Shown piece by piece: positions 1 to 11,664 of a DNA stretch of 64,000 bases (within the stretch, counting starts at the first letter, position 1; each line of letters starts with the position of its first letter). The notes under the pieces are model-generated. The model was given only the letters and a program-made list of their open reading frames with translations. It did no database searches and was not told the DNA's origin. Source of the stretch: Jacaranda mimosifolia (lineage: Eukaryota; Streptophyta; Magnoliopsida; Lamiales; Bignoniaceae). The position numbers and the translations under genes are program-made. The stretch is taken from NCBI GenBank assembly GCA_018894105.1, contig CM032128.1:20627001-20691000 (forward strand), written 5' to 3'.

Positions 1-893
1 CTAACTCTTAGAAAATTCCCCTTCATCGCCTAGGATATGCAATTGGCATTTGTGTATGACCTGTTAAGTTCTACCATTCATTGGACATGGGCTCACAACT
101 CTTTGTAACTTTGGAATAGCATATATTCACTTTAGTTTAAACTCATTTAACTAATCGACTCAATTCAATTAATCTCCATTGATTGAAGAATACCTAATCC
201 ATATGGTCGATGTCCAATTTCAAGACCATGGAGCCTAAATAGTTGGCCAAAATGAATACTTTTGGACGACCATTCTAGCTCTACGCGTGTCATGCAAATA
301 CAGTTCTTTCATCTCCTATCTCCCGAAAGAGGCCTAGGGCAAGATATTTGTCGGCTCATTAATAGCCTCAATACTATGTTTCTGTTCTCAATGTTCAATT
401 CCCTTTATGACTTATCTTTGGAAAGCTCATTTTCTAAATTGTGATCTACCTTGCGCAAGGATTTCATGGGATCGATCATTATAAAATACATAGGAGATGT
501 ACTCACCCTTTACAATGATGAGGAGTCGGATCCCATCTTGGATCTCAAAAGCCTCTATGTCCAAGTAGCGCATACCCAATTTCTACCCAAACGACCCACT
601 ATGTGGCCAGGAAAGAGTTAAAGCATAAGGACCTAAGCCCAAGGTTATAATAGATCCTCAAGTCAAAGGACTAATTATATACACCAACGTAACTTGGAGA
701 ACTTACCACTACTGACTTGCCACTACGGCTATCGAGTGAATTCTCTGAGCGGGTCTTCAGTGCCTTGTTCTCTAACAAGCACCCACCAACATGCATATAT
801 ATCTTATATGGCATTGCTCATGAAATTGAGCAACATCCAACTCCTTGGATTAATGCATCATCAGTGCAAGTCTATCTGAATCTTCTAGATCAA
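1..893 (-). mobile_element. Copia A 3' LTR, partial
   Basis: This stretch closely matches the copia LTR copies at 24480-25360 (same orientation), 45604-46390 and, inverted, about 40330-41165. The element reads on the minus strand, so this is its 3' LTR. Its far end lies beyond the window edge. At about 893 the match stops and jumps to sequence equivalent to 46826 in the related copy. The 5' end of this LTR and the polypurine tract have therefore been deleted. No LTR start or target duplication can be read here. Confidence 0.85.
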
Positions 894-897
894 ATAA

Positions 898-2230
898 TAT
901 CACCTCAAAATGTGTTTGGACCGCTGATGAGATCTTGGCTCTTTAGCTTTGCTACCCCCCGGTTGTTGTCACGGAAGACAACGAATGGCTCAACAATGCT
1001 AGGCACTACGTCCAACTCTTGGATAAAGTTTTTCATCCAAATACCTTCCTTTGTAGCTTACGAAGCCGCAATATATTCTGCCTCAGTGGTAGAATCAATC
1101 GTGTGTCTTGTTTGGAACTTTTCCAACTTACCGCACCACTATTGAAGCAAAATATAAATCCAAAAGTAGATTTTATGTCATCTATATTGGATTGGAAACT
1201 AGAATCCAAAAACCCTTCAAGTTTCAATTCTCCATTACCGTATACCAAAAACAACTCCTTAATCCTTCTTAAGTACTTAAGGATCGTTTTAACGGCCATC
1301 TAGTGACATTCATTGGGTTAGATTGGAAATAACTCGTAACACTTAGAGCGTGTGCCACATCTGGTCTCGTACATTGAACGACATACATTATGCTCCCTAT
1401 AGCGAATGCATAAGGTATATGGGACATTCTTTATCTCTCGTCATTAGTTTTAGGGGCCATAGGCTTGGAAAGACGAATGCCATGTCCCAAAGGGAGGAAT
1501 CCCCTCTTGGATTCTTCCATACTAAACATTTTTAGTGTCTTGTCAATGTACAAGGTTTGGGAAAGTCCCAGCATCCTTCTCGATATCTCTTCATAGATAC
1601 GCATTCCTAATACGTAGGATGCTTTTCCCAAATCCTTCATGGAGAATTGAGTAGATAACTACGCTTTAGTACACTTTAACATTTCTATCTCATTCCCAAT
1701 GAGAAGAATGTCATCGACATAAAGCTTAATAAATTATATGCTATTCCCACTAGCCTTCTTATACACACAAGGTTCATACACATTTTTTACAAAGCCAAAT
1801 GATTTGATTGTCTTGTCAAAACATATGTTCCATCTTCGGGACGCTTGTTTACAAACCTTTTGCTCACTCCCCTTGGATGTGAAACATTTTGGTTGCTCCA
1901 TATAGATTTCTTCTTCAATATTTTCACTGAGGAAATTGGTTTTCACATCTATTTGCCATATCTCATAGTCATAATATGGGGTTATGGCAAGTAAAATTTG
2001 AATAGACTTAGGCATTGCGATAGGTGAAAACGTTTCCTTGAAATCAACACTGGGTTTTTGAGTGTAACCTTTTGCCACTAGTCGCACCTTAAAAATCAAC
2101 CTCTCCATCGACTCCTAACTTTCACTTATAGATCCACTTGCAACCAATGGGAACGATTCTCTCCGGTAGATCTACCAAAGTCCATACTTTATTGGAGTAC
2201 ATGGAGTCCGTTTCGAATTTCATGGCATCA
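898..2230 (-). pseudogene. Copia A reverse transcriptase and RNase H
   Basis: On the minus strand, 2108-1734 reads as the start of a Ty1/Copia reverse transcriptase ([19 protein letters not shown], then the IDVKTNFL and EEEIYMEQP blocks). The catalytic YVDD box is intact at 1710-1721. Positions 1640-1431 carry the MKDLGKASYVLGM block. Positions 1299-1033 hold the RNase H lead-in with SWKSSKQDT, and the STTEAEYIAAS motif follows in another frame at about 1110-1060. Several frameshifts and stops separate these pieces, so no functional polyprotein can be made. The family role is copying element RNA into DNA in cytoplasmic particles. The order RT-RNase H after integrase fixes the superfamily as Copia. 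Confidence 0.93.
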
Positions 2231-2239
2231 AGTCAATGT

Positions 2240-3368
2240 CCTAAGTCGATGTCCAACATAGCTTGCTCATAGGTCCTTGGATCACTATCTAATTGGCTCG
2301 TCTCATGAAGAAATTCGAACCTTTTAGGTTACTTCTTAATTCGGTCCGACCTTCTTAGAGGTTGTGTGTGAGGCTCTTGTTGCTCATTTGTTTCCACTGC
2401 TTATGGGATTTGTTGATCATCTTGAAATTCATCAAGTTCGTTGATAATGCCATTTTTATCTAATAGAAATTTCTTTTCCAAAAAGTGGGCATTCCTCGAG
2501 ACAAACACCTTTTGTTTCGAGGGATCATAAAAGTAATAACCCAAAGACTCTCCTGGGTATCCCATAAACTTGTACAAGGTGGATCTACTATCCAAATTGT
2601 CTACCATTAACCACTTCATGTAAGCAAGAGACCCCCAAACCTTAAGATAACAGCAACAAGGTACTTTGCCACACCACATCTCATGCGATATTTTCGGCAC
2701 CAACTTTAAGGGTGCTAAGTTTGGTAGCCTCGCTGCCATTTCTAAGGCATATATCTAAAAGATATGGGCATATCGAAAAAGCTCATCTGGAACGTACCAT
2801 ATCCAACAAAGTATGGTTTCTCCTCTCGGCTACTCTATTATGTTGGGGTGTGCTAGGTGGAGTTCATTGAGAGAGAATTGCATTCTCTTTTACATAACCC
2901 ACTCGATCCAATCAAAGAGCTTTAATACTAAGTGTCTTTTGCTTTTCTACTTCATTCTTATACTCTTTGAACTTTTCAAAGGCTTTGGACTTGTACTTCA
3001 TAAGATACATATGTTCGAACTGACTATAATCATCGGTGAAGGTGATGAAGTATGAATAGCCTCATCTGGCACTAACTCTTAGTAGGCCACAAAGATCTAT
3101 ATGGATCAAATCCAAAGGATTTGTGGTGCGCTTCATTTGTCCTACAAAAGGAGCCTTGGTTATATTTCCCTTTTAAGCAGGATTCACATGTAGGAAGGTC
3201 ATCAATGCCACTAACAATTAGTGCTTTGAGAGCTTCTAACTTGTTCATCCCATTTTTAGAAATATGTCCAAGTCTTGTATGCCAAATTATGGCATCTTCT
3301 TGGTTATCTATTTTTCTTTTACTTGATTGAATGTGCATAAATGAAGGTTGGGAATCAAGTTTGTACAA
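2240..3368 (-). pseudogene. Copia A GAG-pre-integrase and integrase
   Basis: Minus-strand 3368-3072 encodes the GAG-pre-integrase zinc-binding module: WHTRLGHIS supplies the histidines and CESCLKGK the cysteines. A frame change follows. FTDDYS, part of the DDE integrase core, reads at about 3050-3030. At 2739-2401 the C-terminal integrase block is clear, with KVWGSLAYMKW, then KFMGYPGESLGYYFYDP and VFVSRNAHFLE. The family inserts element cDNA into the host chromosome. Stops and frameshifts break the frame between modules, so the copy is dead. Confidence 0.92.
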
Positions 3369-3604
3369 TCCGTTATATAATATACCTTATGCAATTAAAG
3401 AACCATTCTTTAATGTATTTAACATCCCATTCAGTATAGAAAAATCAAATCCTTCATTCTCAAGAACGGGAATAGAAATAATATTTTTCACAAGATAGGG
3501 TACATAATAAACTGGATCAAGTACAACGCAAGCATTCCCCAAGTGTAACTTAATTACACCTTAGACCATGGCGGTAACTCTTGCTCCATTTTCGAGGTGG
3601 AGAA

Positions 3605-4578
3605 TCATATCTCCTTCACGAAGACTTTTTTTTCTTTCCAAACCCTATAACAAATTACATAAGTGAGAACCACATGTGGTATCAAATGCCCATGAGGACG
3701 GATTAGTCGCCAAGTGCACTTCAATAAAGTACATACCCTTCTCAAGGATTGCAAGGTAAGCTTTGCAATTCCTTCTTCAATACCCTTTCTCACTATAATG
3801 GAAACAACTCATGTCGGTTTTATTCTCTTTCTTCTTCTTCATTTCCCCCAAACCTTTCAAGGGTTGTTTCCCCTTTGAAGGAAGAACCTTTCTTCCTCTT
3901 ACCTCCTTTCTAGGAGGTGAAGGTTCACTTCCCCCAAACCTTTCAAGGGTTGTTTCCCTTTGGAGGAAGAACTTTAATATGTCCAAGCATAAGAGGTTTT
4001 TTCTTTTTCATAGTCGCCTCGGTGGTCACAAGCATGTTCACCAATTCATTGATCGACATCTCTTGCTTGGACATATTAAAGTTCACAATGAATTGGTTTA
4101 ACGAAGAGGGTAATGATTGCAGAATCAAATCTACATAGTGGTCATTGTCCATCACAACATTTAGTTGTCCAAGCTTCTCAATGAGTCCCATCATCTTAAG
4201 CCTGTGATCATAGACGCTTGAACCCTCAACTATCCTTGACCTAAAGAGCTATCTAGATCAAGCGAACCTTTCGTGCCTTGTTTGTACACCATACAACTAT
4301 TATAGGTGTACAAGGATCTCACTTGCATGCTTCATATACTCATAAGTCTTTTGAAACTCATTGGTCTTGGAAACCATCATGAGGCATCTTGCTTGTAGAT
4401 CATCATCTACAAACTTAGTGAACAATTCACGCTCCTCATTAGTGGCATCATCACCTAATGTGTCCGATGGACTTTGATCAAGGACATAGGTCCCCTTTTT
4501 GAAGTCAAGAATGATTTTGAGATTTCTTAACCAATTGTGGAAGTTTGGCCCGATAAGTTTATTAGTTTCCAAAATCAT
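3605..4578 (-). pseudogene. Copia A gag
   Basis: The minus-strand frame opens at 4578 with MILETNKLIGPNFHNWLRNL, the usual start of a plant Copia gag. The UBN2-type capsid part continues at 4194-3943 (LILQSLPSSLNQFIVNFNMS). A CCHC-like knuckle remnant (CFHYSEKGY) follows at about 3800. A GC-rich segment encoding prolines and lysines is duplicated at about 3845-3890 and 3930-3970. A 21-bp perfect inverted repeat sits at 3969-3989 and 4064-4084. Gag forms the virus-like particle shell. Frameshifts between the blocks show it is not functional. The equivalent copia C start codon is lost (see 44159). Confidence 0.9.
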
Positions 4579-5192
4579 GTGAAGTGGACTCTTAGCAATT
4601 TTGTTTTTGAGATTTCAAAAATCTACAAGAGGCAAAAAGAAGAGTATAAGCGTATGATTGAATATTGATATTTGACAAAAACATGTTCATGGTCTTTCAA
4701 GTATGTTTTCCTTCTACTATTTTATCAAATCCTTCACCTCCTAGAAGAATTTAGGAAATCATATTTTCTAGTGAGAATCAAGATCCCAAGGACTTGGAAG
4801 CGGGTCCCCGTGATCGAGTGCCATCCACAACCAATTGAAGGGTAAGCAACCTTTGCTAATTCCATCTCTATGCAACTTTTGATATATTTTGCCTTACTTT
4901 TCATATAGACCCATGTGACCATATGCCATCTACATTACTAGGTGACCTACCAACCAAACTTTGACCTGAGACGGCATCACGACACCCCCCGTGATCGAGT
5001 GCCAATACGTGGGCGTTCTCAAATCAAAGGTGCATCATATGCGAAGTATATACTCACAACTTTCCTCCTAAGTGTGAACCCCGTGATCGAGTGCCATCAC
5101 ACAAAATTGGTAGAGTCGTCATGGCATATACTATTTGTAGAAGGCATGGATTAATTAAAACTCCTTTTAATTTATATCCACTTTGACTTCAC
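4579..5192 (-). other. Copia A leader, gag-proximal part, with spaced repeats
   Basis: This untranslated leader, upstream of gag on the minus strand, aligns with 43633-44158 of copia C in inverse orientation. It contains the motif CCCCGTGATCGAGTGCC at about 4806, 4987 and 5079, plus a decayed copy at about 4907, so the spacing is roughly 80-100 bp. Homology stops at 5192 and resumes at 16387. The gap is the Harbinger insertion. Confidence 0.8.
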
Positions 5193-5559
5193 TTACAGCT
5201 TGTTTTGATTCATTTTCTAGTGAAAATGCATAGTGAAAAGTTAGTTAAAAAAAGTGTTTTTGTTAATAAAATTGTGTTTGGATGTGTAGTTCAAAACTAT
5301 AGGTTCATATAGGTTTGAAAATGAGATGTATTTGGATGTTGGGTACTTTTGTATTAGAAGTCGTGCAGTTTTTGAATTGATGGTGTGATGTATAATTATT
5401 TAAAATATATATATAATGGAATTAAATTTATAATATTTTCGTGGCAATAAAATTAGTGGTTTTTATAGCTGCACAATAATTTTGTTTATAAAAAAAATCA
5501 CATTCTAAATGGCTAAAAAATAGAAAAAAATTGGGAAAGAGAAATTCTTGTTGATATGG

Positions 5560-5735
5560 TGCACTGGGGCGTGGGTCATATGCACCCCAGCTAGTGGTGC
5601 ACTTTTGTGCGCATCGTTCACGTGCAGAGGTGCATACACATTGCGCCCCCACACATAAGACATTTTCCCAAGCCCAAGGCAGACGTCTTGCGTTGGAGCG
5701 CTAATTTTGTGCGCCCCAGCGCAAGGAAAAAAAGC
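5560..5735. repeat. GC-rich hairpin motifs near Harbinger left end
   Basis: An isolated GC-rich patch contains GGTGCACTGGGGCGTG, ATGCACCCCAGC and GTGCGCCCCAGCGCAAG. The same GCGCCCCAGCGC vocabulary fills the array at 8424-9800, on the other side of the pseudogene at 6829-7904. This suggests both belong to one element. Confidence 0.55.
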
Positions 5736-6828
5736 ACCTAAATGTTTTAAAAGAAAAACAAAAATAAAAAATTTGCATAACATAGGTATTATCTCCCACC
5801 CTTCCCCCGCTTTCTGTTTTCTACCCCACTACCTCTTTTCCCATTTCCCTCCCTCCTTTGTCTTCAATCTCACCACAAAGACTACCACCTCTTTTCACCA
5901 TTTTTTTCGACAAGCAGTACTTTATCGACGACTTCCTTCCACCCCCCTTGTCACCCTTTTCCTCTTTCACTCCTCTTCCCTTCTCTCAACTACTCGCCCA
6001 CCAACAAGTCCACCACCAATACACCCCACCACACCACAGACGTACACCATCATTTTCGGTGAAATCCACTTTACCGACGACACAACATTATTCACCATTA
6101 TGGGTAATTTTTTGTGTGCTAATTTATTTTTGTGAATCTTGTAATGTTTGCAAGTGTGCTTTAAGTAGACATTTTTGATTGACAGTATATGCTTCTATGA
6201 TAGGTATGTTAAAAGAAGCTTTTGGGTTCTTGATAGAAAAATGTGTTAAGTATAATATTGATTACTTGGGTGGAGTTTTGAGTCTTCAATATTTAAATAA
6301 TAATATATCAATTTTGCTATATTTTTTCTTTTATAATTTTTGTTGGTTGTAAATTGATTATTTATAATTTGCATTACACAAGACAAGTAAGTTGATAATA
6401 TGTTGTTTTTAATTTGTTGGGTACAAGAGTAGTTAGATTATATTTTGCTATTTATTAGGTGAAAAGTTATATTTCATGATTTATTTGTTGTAATTGTCAC
6501 AATATTTCTTTCTTTCCTAATGGAATTGATTTCAGTGTAAACTTATTGATGGGTTTGTCTTAAAAATCTTTTCTTCCCATATTTTGATATTTGGATGCTC
6601 ATGTGCAGTAGATGGAATGTTGCTATATTATTGATTAATGGAGTTAAGACTTGTGGTATTTGGAGTTGCAACTTGGAAGTTTTATTAAACTAATTGAATT
6701 ATAAATATTTTCCTTTGGAATATGGTGTCCATACGATGTGTGATTGTGGTGTTGATGTCATTTTTTCTTTTTTTTCTTTTTTTTTTTTGGTCTTGGCAGT
6801 CACTTGATAGTTTGATATCAACTTGATA

Positions 6829-7904
6829 ATGGCACCGAAAGCTAGTAGAAAGAGAAATAAGAATAAGGCATCAAGTAGTACAAAGGCATCATTCGATGCT
6901 AGTCGTTTTATTTTCATTGAAGCATAGGAGCTTTATTTAAAAAATACTAGGGACTGACCATTTGTGAAGGAGCGTAGGATACCATCCCAAAGTAGGCACT
7001 ATCCATTTAGACAAGAAATCATAGAAAGAAGAAGTTGGTTTAAATTTGTTGCAACCCCATCAGTAGCGATCAGATCAGTCGTTAGAGAGTTTTACACTAA
7101 TCTTCAATTCACAGATGGAGACGACATATTTGTATGGGGTTGTCAAGTATCTATATCACGAGAGGCTATAAATAATTTTTTTGAGATACCTTGCATTAGT
7201 GATGATGAATATCAATATTTTATAAAGACTGAGATATCTATTGATAGAGTGGTGAAGCGCATTTGCGAGCAACCACCGGAATGGACTATAGGAGCTAACA
7301 ATAAACTTCGACATTTCAAATCATCCAAATTGAACAATGAGAGCTTACGTTGGCTCAAGTTTGTTTCTGCATGGATGTTACCAAGCTCCACCTTAGCAAA
7401 ATTACTCAGAAGAGGGTATCTTGGTGTACGCTATCATTGATATTGGATTATTGATTAATTTTATGATACATCATTGTGTGGCCAAAAGTTCTCATTACAG
7501 AATTATGTGCCGCTTCAGGGGTGTAATGGGATAATGATGAGGAGCAACTCTATCCCAACTTCATTGTTCCTGAACGTAGAATTGAACTTTCCCCACAGCC
7601 TATTCCAACTGATCCAATTCCTCATAATCAACATCAGACCACAACATAATGTCTTGATAGATTGGAGAACATGCTTACACAGATTATATCTAACCAACAA
7701 GCAACAGAGGGACACCATCAGCTTGTTGAGGAGCATCAACAAGTATGTCTTGCAACTCAACAACAGTGGTACACGACTTTGGTGCGATATCAAAATATTC
7801 CATCAGAACAGTGGCCCACTTTCCCACTACCACCACGCTTTGATGCTCCTGATGATGCAGTTCCACCCCTAGAGGCCAATGAGGATAACAACGCTGAGGA
7901 TTAA
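6829..7904 (+). pseudogene. Plant transposon protein (Transposase_32-type), broken
   Basis: The frame starts at ATG 6829 with a basic lead (MAPKASRKRNKNKASS). It is stopped by TAG at 6925 and TGA at 6955, then runs open from 6964 to 7440. The open part includes WFKFVATPSVAIRSVVREFY, VWGCQVSISREAINNFFEIP and SLRWLKFVSAWMLPSS. This is the pattern I recognise as the putative plant transposon protein domain common in plant repeat proteins. After a frame change it continues through ELCAASGV and ERRIELSPQPIPTDP to a Gln/His-rich tail ending at 7904 (DAPDDAVPPLEANEDN). The biochemical function of this family is not known to me. Two stops and at least one frameshift make it a pseudogene. Confidence 0.7.
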
Positions 7905-8423
7905 CACAGATCTTATTTTTAAATCCTTTTCCCTAACTGCATGCAATTTGTATATGTATTTTCTATTGGTTACTTTTGTTCTATTTCTTTATATGTTGTT
8001 CTCATTGTTGCACTCCAAAGTGCAAACTATTCTGAACTTTACCTATGATATCGTCTTCTATAGCTTGTCATTAGTGAGAAAAATTGGCACCGTTCAAATT
8101 AGTGCTCTATTGAGCGTGTAGTGAAAATGAAAGATGTGGAAATAATGTATGAATTTATGGATAATAAAATCGGCCATGATGTCAGAGTGCACTAACTACA
8201 AATAATTAAAAAAACACTTTTGTTGTGCTGCGACTCATTCATTCAAACCAAATAGCTTTGTCAAGCCTCCAAATTTTCGATATACTTTGTAATATTATCT
8301 ACAATTTCGAGATCATAATTTCTCGCACGTAATAATTTTAAGTTTACACAAGCAATTTACCCCAAGGAATGTGATTATTACGCCGGGGCTCAATGATCCA
8401 TCAACATGTTGCAAAGGTACTGC

Positions 8424-9800
8424 TCTCATGGGACAGCGGCCACATGTCGGGGTGCAAAGATATTGTGCCCTCGCATATGTCCGTTGTCCATGATGACAGT
8501 GGCTTTATGCAAAATGTTTGTTATTCTTACATCAGGGGCACTATTCTAGCACTCTAATGCCCTGACACGAAGTTAATGTTCTCATGGACAGTAGGCATAC
8601 ACCGGGCCGCAAGAATTCTGTGCCCCAGTGTATGGCCTCTTTCCTTGAAGACAACAAGCTTGGGGCCAACATTTTTTATTCTTGTGCTGGGGCGTAATAT
8701 CCATGTTCCCTGGCACAAATCTACTATCCTCATGGACAGCACACTTGCGTTGTTCTGCAAGGATGTTGCGCCCGACGTGTGCCCACTGTTCGTGAGGACA
8801 ACAAATGACTAGGCTAATTATTTTTAGTCTTGCGCCTCAGCGCGAATCTACTGTCCTCATGGGCAGCACACTTGCACTGGTGTGCAAGGATGTTGCGCCC
8901 CAACTTGTGTCTGCTATTTGTGAGGACACACCTTGGGGCTAAGTGTTGTTCTTCTTGCGCTGGGGCGCAATATCCTTATACCCCTATGTGATTCAACTAT
9001 CATATGATATGCACAGTTGCACCAGGGCACAACGATACTGCACCCCGGCATATGTCTGTTGTCCATGATGACAATGGCACTACACAAAATATTTGTTATT
9101 CTTGCATCGGGGGATATTATTCTAGCGCCTCGGCACCCCGACACGAAGCTAATGTCCTCATGGACAGTAGGCATGTGTCGGGCCGCAAGAATTTTGTGCC
9201 CCAACGTGTGGCCACTTTTCGTGAAGACAACAAGCTTGGAGCCAAGAGTTTTTATTCTTGAGCCAGGGCGTAATATCCATATGCCCTGGCACAAATCTAC
9301 TGTCCCATGGACAACATGCTTGCGTTGTTGCGCAAGGATGTTGCACCCCAGCGTGTGTCTACTATTTGTGAGGACAACAAATGACTAGGCTAATTATTTT
9401 TAGTCTTGCATCCCGGCACGAATCTACTATCATCATGGGCAGCACACTTGCACTGGTGCGCAAGGATGCTGCTCCCAAGCGTGTGTCTGCTGTCCGTGAA
9501 GACACCCCTTAAGGCCAAATTTGTTCTTCTTGCACTGGGGCATAATATCTTTATGCCCCGGCACGATTCAACTATCATATGATATGCACGCTTGCGCCAG
9601 GGCACAAGGATGTTGCAACCCAGCGTGTGCTTGCTATCTATGAGGACAGCAAACAGCTGAGGCCGAGTTTTGTTATTTTTGCACTAGGGCACACAATTCT
9701 TGTGCCCCAATGTAAATTATCTCTATTGATAGATAGTAGGCATGCGCCGGGGCACAAAGATGTTGTGCCCCGATGTGCAGCTACTGTCCATACTATTAGT
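8424..9800. repeat. Higher-order tandem array of hairpin-forming units
   Basis: Ten related units start at about 8424, 8580, 8729, 8856, 8999, 9156, 9304, 9431, 9574 and 9725. The spacings are 156, 149, 127, 143, 157, 148, 127, 143 and 151. Units four apart are most alike and lie about 575 bp apart, a higher-order repeat. Each unit begins near TCCTCATGGACAG and ends near CTGTCCGTGAGGAC, which is its reverse complement. The inner parts also pair (GTGCGCAA with TTGCGCCC), so each unit is a long imperfect palindrome. Linkers carry further small palindromes such as TTGCGCCTCAGCGCGAA. No protein frame is preserved across the units. Confidence 0.85.
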
Positions 9801-10379
9801 GCTCAACACTGCCTGAAACGCATAATCCTTGCGCATTTGCGAACATTCCCAATACCAAGGCGCATTGCTATATTCACATACTTGGGCATTAATTTATAGT
9901 TGTGTTTATGACCAGTTGGAATACATGGAATACAAGTGTTACGACCATGGTTATAGCACGCTACTAATAGCTAGTGCAGTCACCTTAGGTTCGATTTGAA
10001 ATATTAACATTTGCCACTATAGAGTCATGGTGACTAAGGTAGCAAGCTCCAAGCGCATTTCATACACAAATAAAATGGAAAACATTCCTAATGGCATCTT
10101 TCTAATGAAACACCTTTAAGGCCTAAATGTATTAAATTCATATAAATGAAAGACTTTTGAAATACTTCGATTATTTTAATATTTATCGACAAAATTTTTA
10201 CCATACATTTAGCATTCTATTACACCGTGCTTATAAGGTTTGGCAAGCTATACATGCTACAAAAAGGTTACACTTCGTCATATTATCCAGCCTTACAATA
10301 GCAACTAACTACTTTCTTCAGAGTTATCAGAAAGCAATATTGGATTTGACTCGTCGCTAGTTAGTGGCTCTGTATGCAA
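9801..10379. other. No gene seen
   Basis: AT-rich sequence inside the Harbinger element between the hairpin array and the minus-strand coding remnants. I see no conserved motif, long frame or repeat. Confidence 0.5.
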
Positions 10380-10990
10380 TGGTGGTGATAGAATCTGTAA
10401 CGAATGTGAAGAAATTAGGGCGTCATTCGTAAAAGCAGCTCTGATGAGTGGCCAATTGTGGGGACACTCCATAAAATACTCCACTGATCCATCAACATTC
10501 TAGAGAAACACAATTAAGCATGAAGAAGATTAATATGGCATGAGATATGTAAATATGTGAATAAAATAAAGGTAACAACCTCACAATAAATAAGTAAACA
10601 ATGAAAAGTATATACTAACCCGGCTAAGCCTAGATCATAGTGAGACTGAGACATAAACTGAACAGGTTTGCAACAAGTAAAACACCCCTTTAACTTGGAT
10701 GACCTTTGAGAATATATCATAAATTCGTCGCATCTCATCATACTTTTGCCTTAAGAGTCCAATAGGGAAGGACCTTCAAAAATGATATACGAGCCGCCCT
10801 TGTGTGTGCTCTATAACTAAATCCAATTTTTTATCTAACACTTGGGAGATAGAATTGGCCTCCACTAAATGAAGGAGAAACTTATTCTCTCGGGTAGGTC
10901 CCAACTCCTCAATAACCAAAGACTTACTCCTCATACGATGAGCTGGGGATGTCATGTCTACCACAATAATGTATCGAAATCACAAAAATG
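10380..10990 (-). pseudogene. Possible second Myb/SANT-like fragment
   Basis: On the minus strand, about 10765-10690 reads LRQKYDEMRRIYDIFSKVI, similar to the QLK/KYD-MR-YxxFxxL helix of transposon Myb/SANT-like proteins. Upstream, 10964-10776 reads as an acidic and basic mixture without a known motif. Downstream, 10510-10380 gives a Ser/Asp-rich tail. Frames are broken. It follows the zf-GRF gene in the same orientation. The assignment rests on one short block, so another identity is possible. Confidence 0.3.
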
Positions 10991-11220
10991 GAATGTATTT
11001 TAAATCCAAAAACAAATATGACAATACATCTAAAAAAAGAGTATGACATAGCTTGCCCAATAAACAATTTACCTAATTCGAGCATGGAATATATTGAAAA
11101 CTAAGGTTGCACATGTTGTCATACATTACAACCATAAACATAAATACATACTTAGTAAATTTTTAGCAGTACATGAAAACATAAACCATACTGCACAATC
11201 GCTAAGGTGTCTTACGTAAC

Positions 11221-11664
11221 TCACAAAAGTATCAACTTAAATAGGACAATAGTAAGAAATATAAGGAAACAACACATAATCAGTACGCAAAGTCCCATAC
11301 CGCAACAAACAAACATGCGTATGGTTTCTCGCATCAGTGCTTCAACATGATGACTGGACTGTCGAAGGCTAATGGTACCCATGTCAACGTGTAGATTAAT
11401 AGCAGCACTCCTCATGTAACTAGAGGTCAAGGATTGTGAACTTTGAGTAGTATTATTCACTATGGAATGATTACCATCAGTGTATGAATTAGAGTTGTCA
11501 AATGGAATGCGCGATGATGAATCAACCCACATGAACCCACAAGGATGGTTCAAACCTAAAGGACATCGGTAGAAGAACCGTCCATAGTTATTTTGTGTCC
11601 TTACCATGCGAAGTACCATTGGCCCAACTCCGTAAGCACATTGGGGGGTTTTATGAATAGTCAT
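11221..11664 (-). CDS. Small zf-GRF protein with C-terminal membrane segment
   Basis: An intact 147-residue frame on the minus strand. Residues 9-48 (C9, then R29-F30-F31-Y32, C34, C42, G43-F44-M45-W46) match the GRF-type zinc finger, which is known from nucleic-acid-processing proteins. The usual second cysteine (C-x-C) is tyrosine here, so zinc binding may be altered. Residues 49-112 are Ser/Thr/Asn-rich and probably disordered. Residues 118-147 are a strongly hydrophobic segment (VLIMCCFLIFLTIVLFKLIL), a likely single membrane helix. The gene lies downstream of the Harbinger transposase remnant in the same orientation. Such zf-GRF/membrane mini-proteins are common in plant repeats, and their role is unknown. 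A similar broken ORF occurs in the MULE at 28991-29421. Confidence 0.7.
   Translation of the reverse strand: MTIHKTPQCAYGVGPMVLRMVRTQNNYGRFFYRCPLGLNHPCGFMWVDSSSRIPFDNSNSYTDGNHSIVNNTTQSSQSLTSSYMRSAAINLHVDMGTISLRQSSHHVEALMRETIRMFVCCGMGLCVLIMCCFLIFLTIVLFKLILL

Noticed and set aside
5196..8264. A smaller inverted-repeat element ending near 8264
   Set aside because: The region near 8264 weakly resembles the left terminus and shares an AAGTGTTTTT block, but no matching target duplication was found. The 16383 end has better support from the empty site.
8554..9605. Frames on both strands across the hairpin array
   Set aside because: The repeats keep stops rare, but frames shift between units and show no protein conservation.
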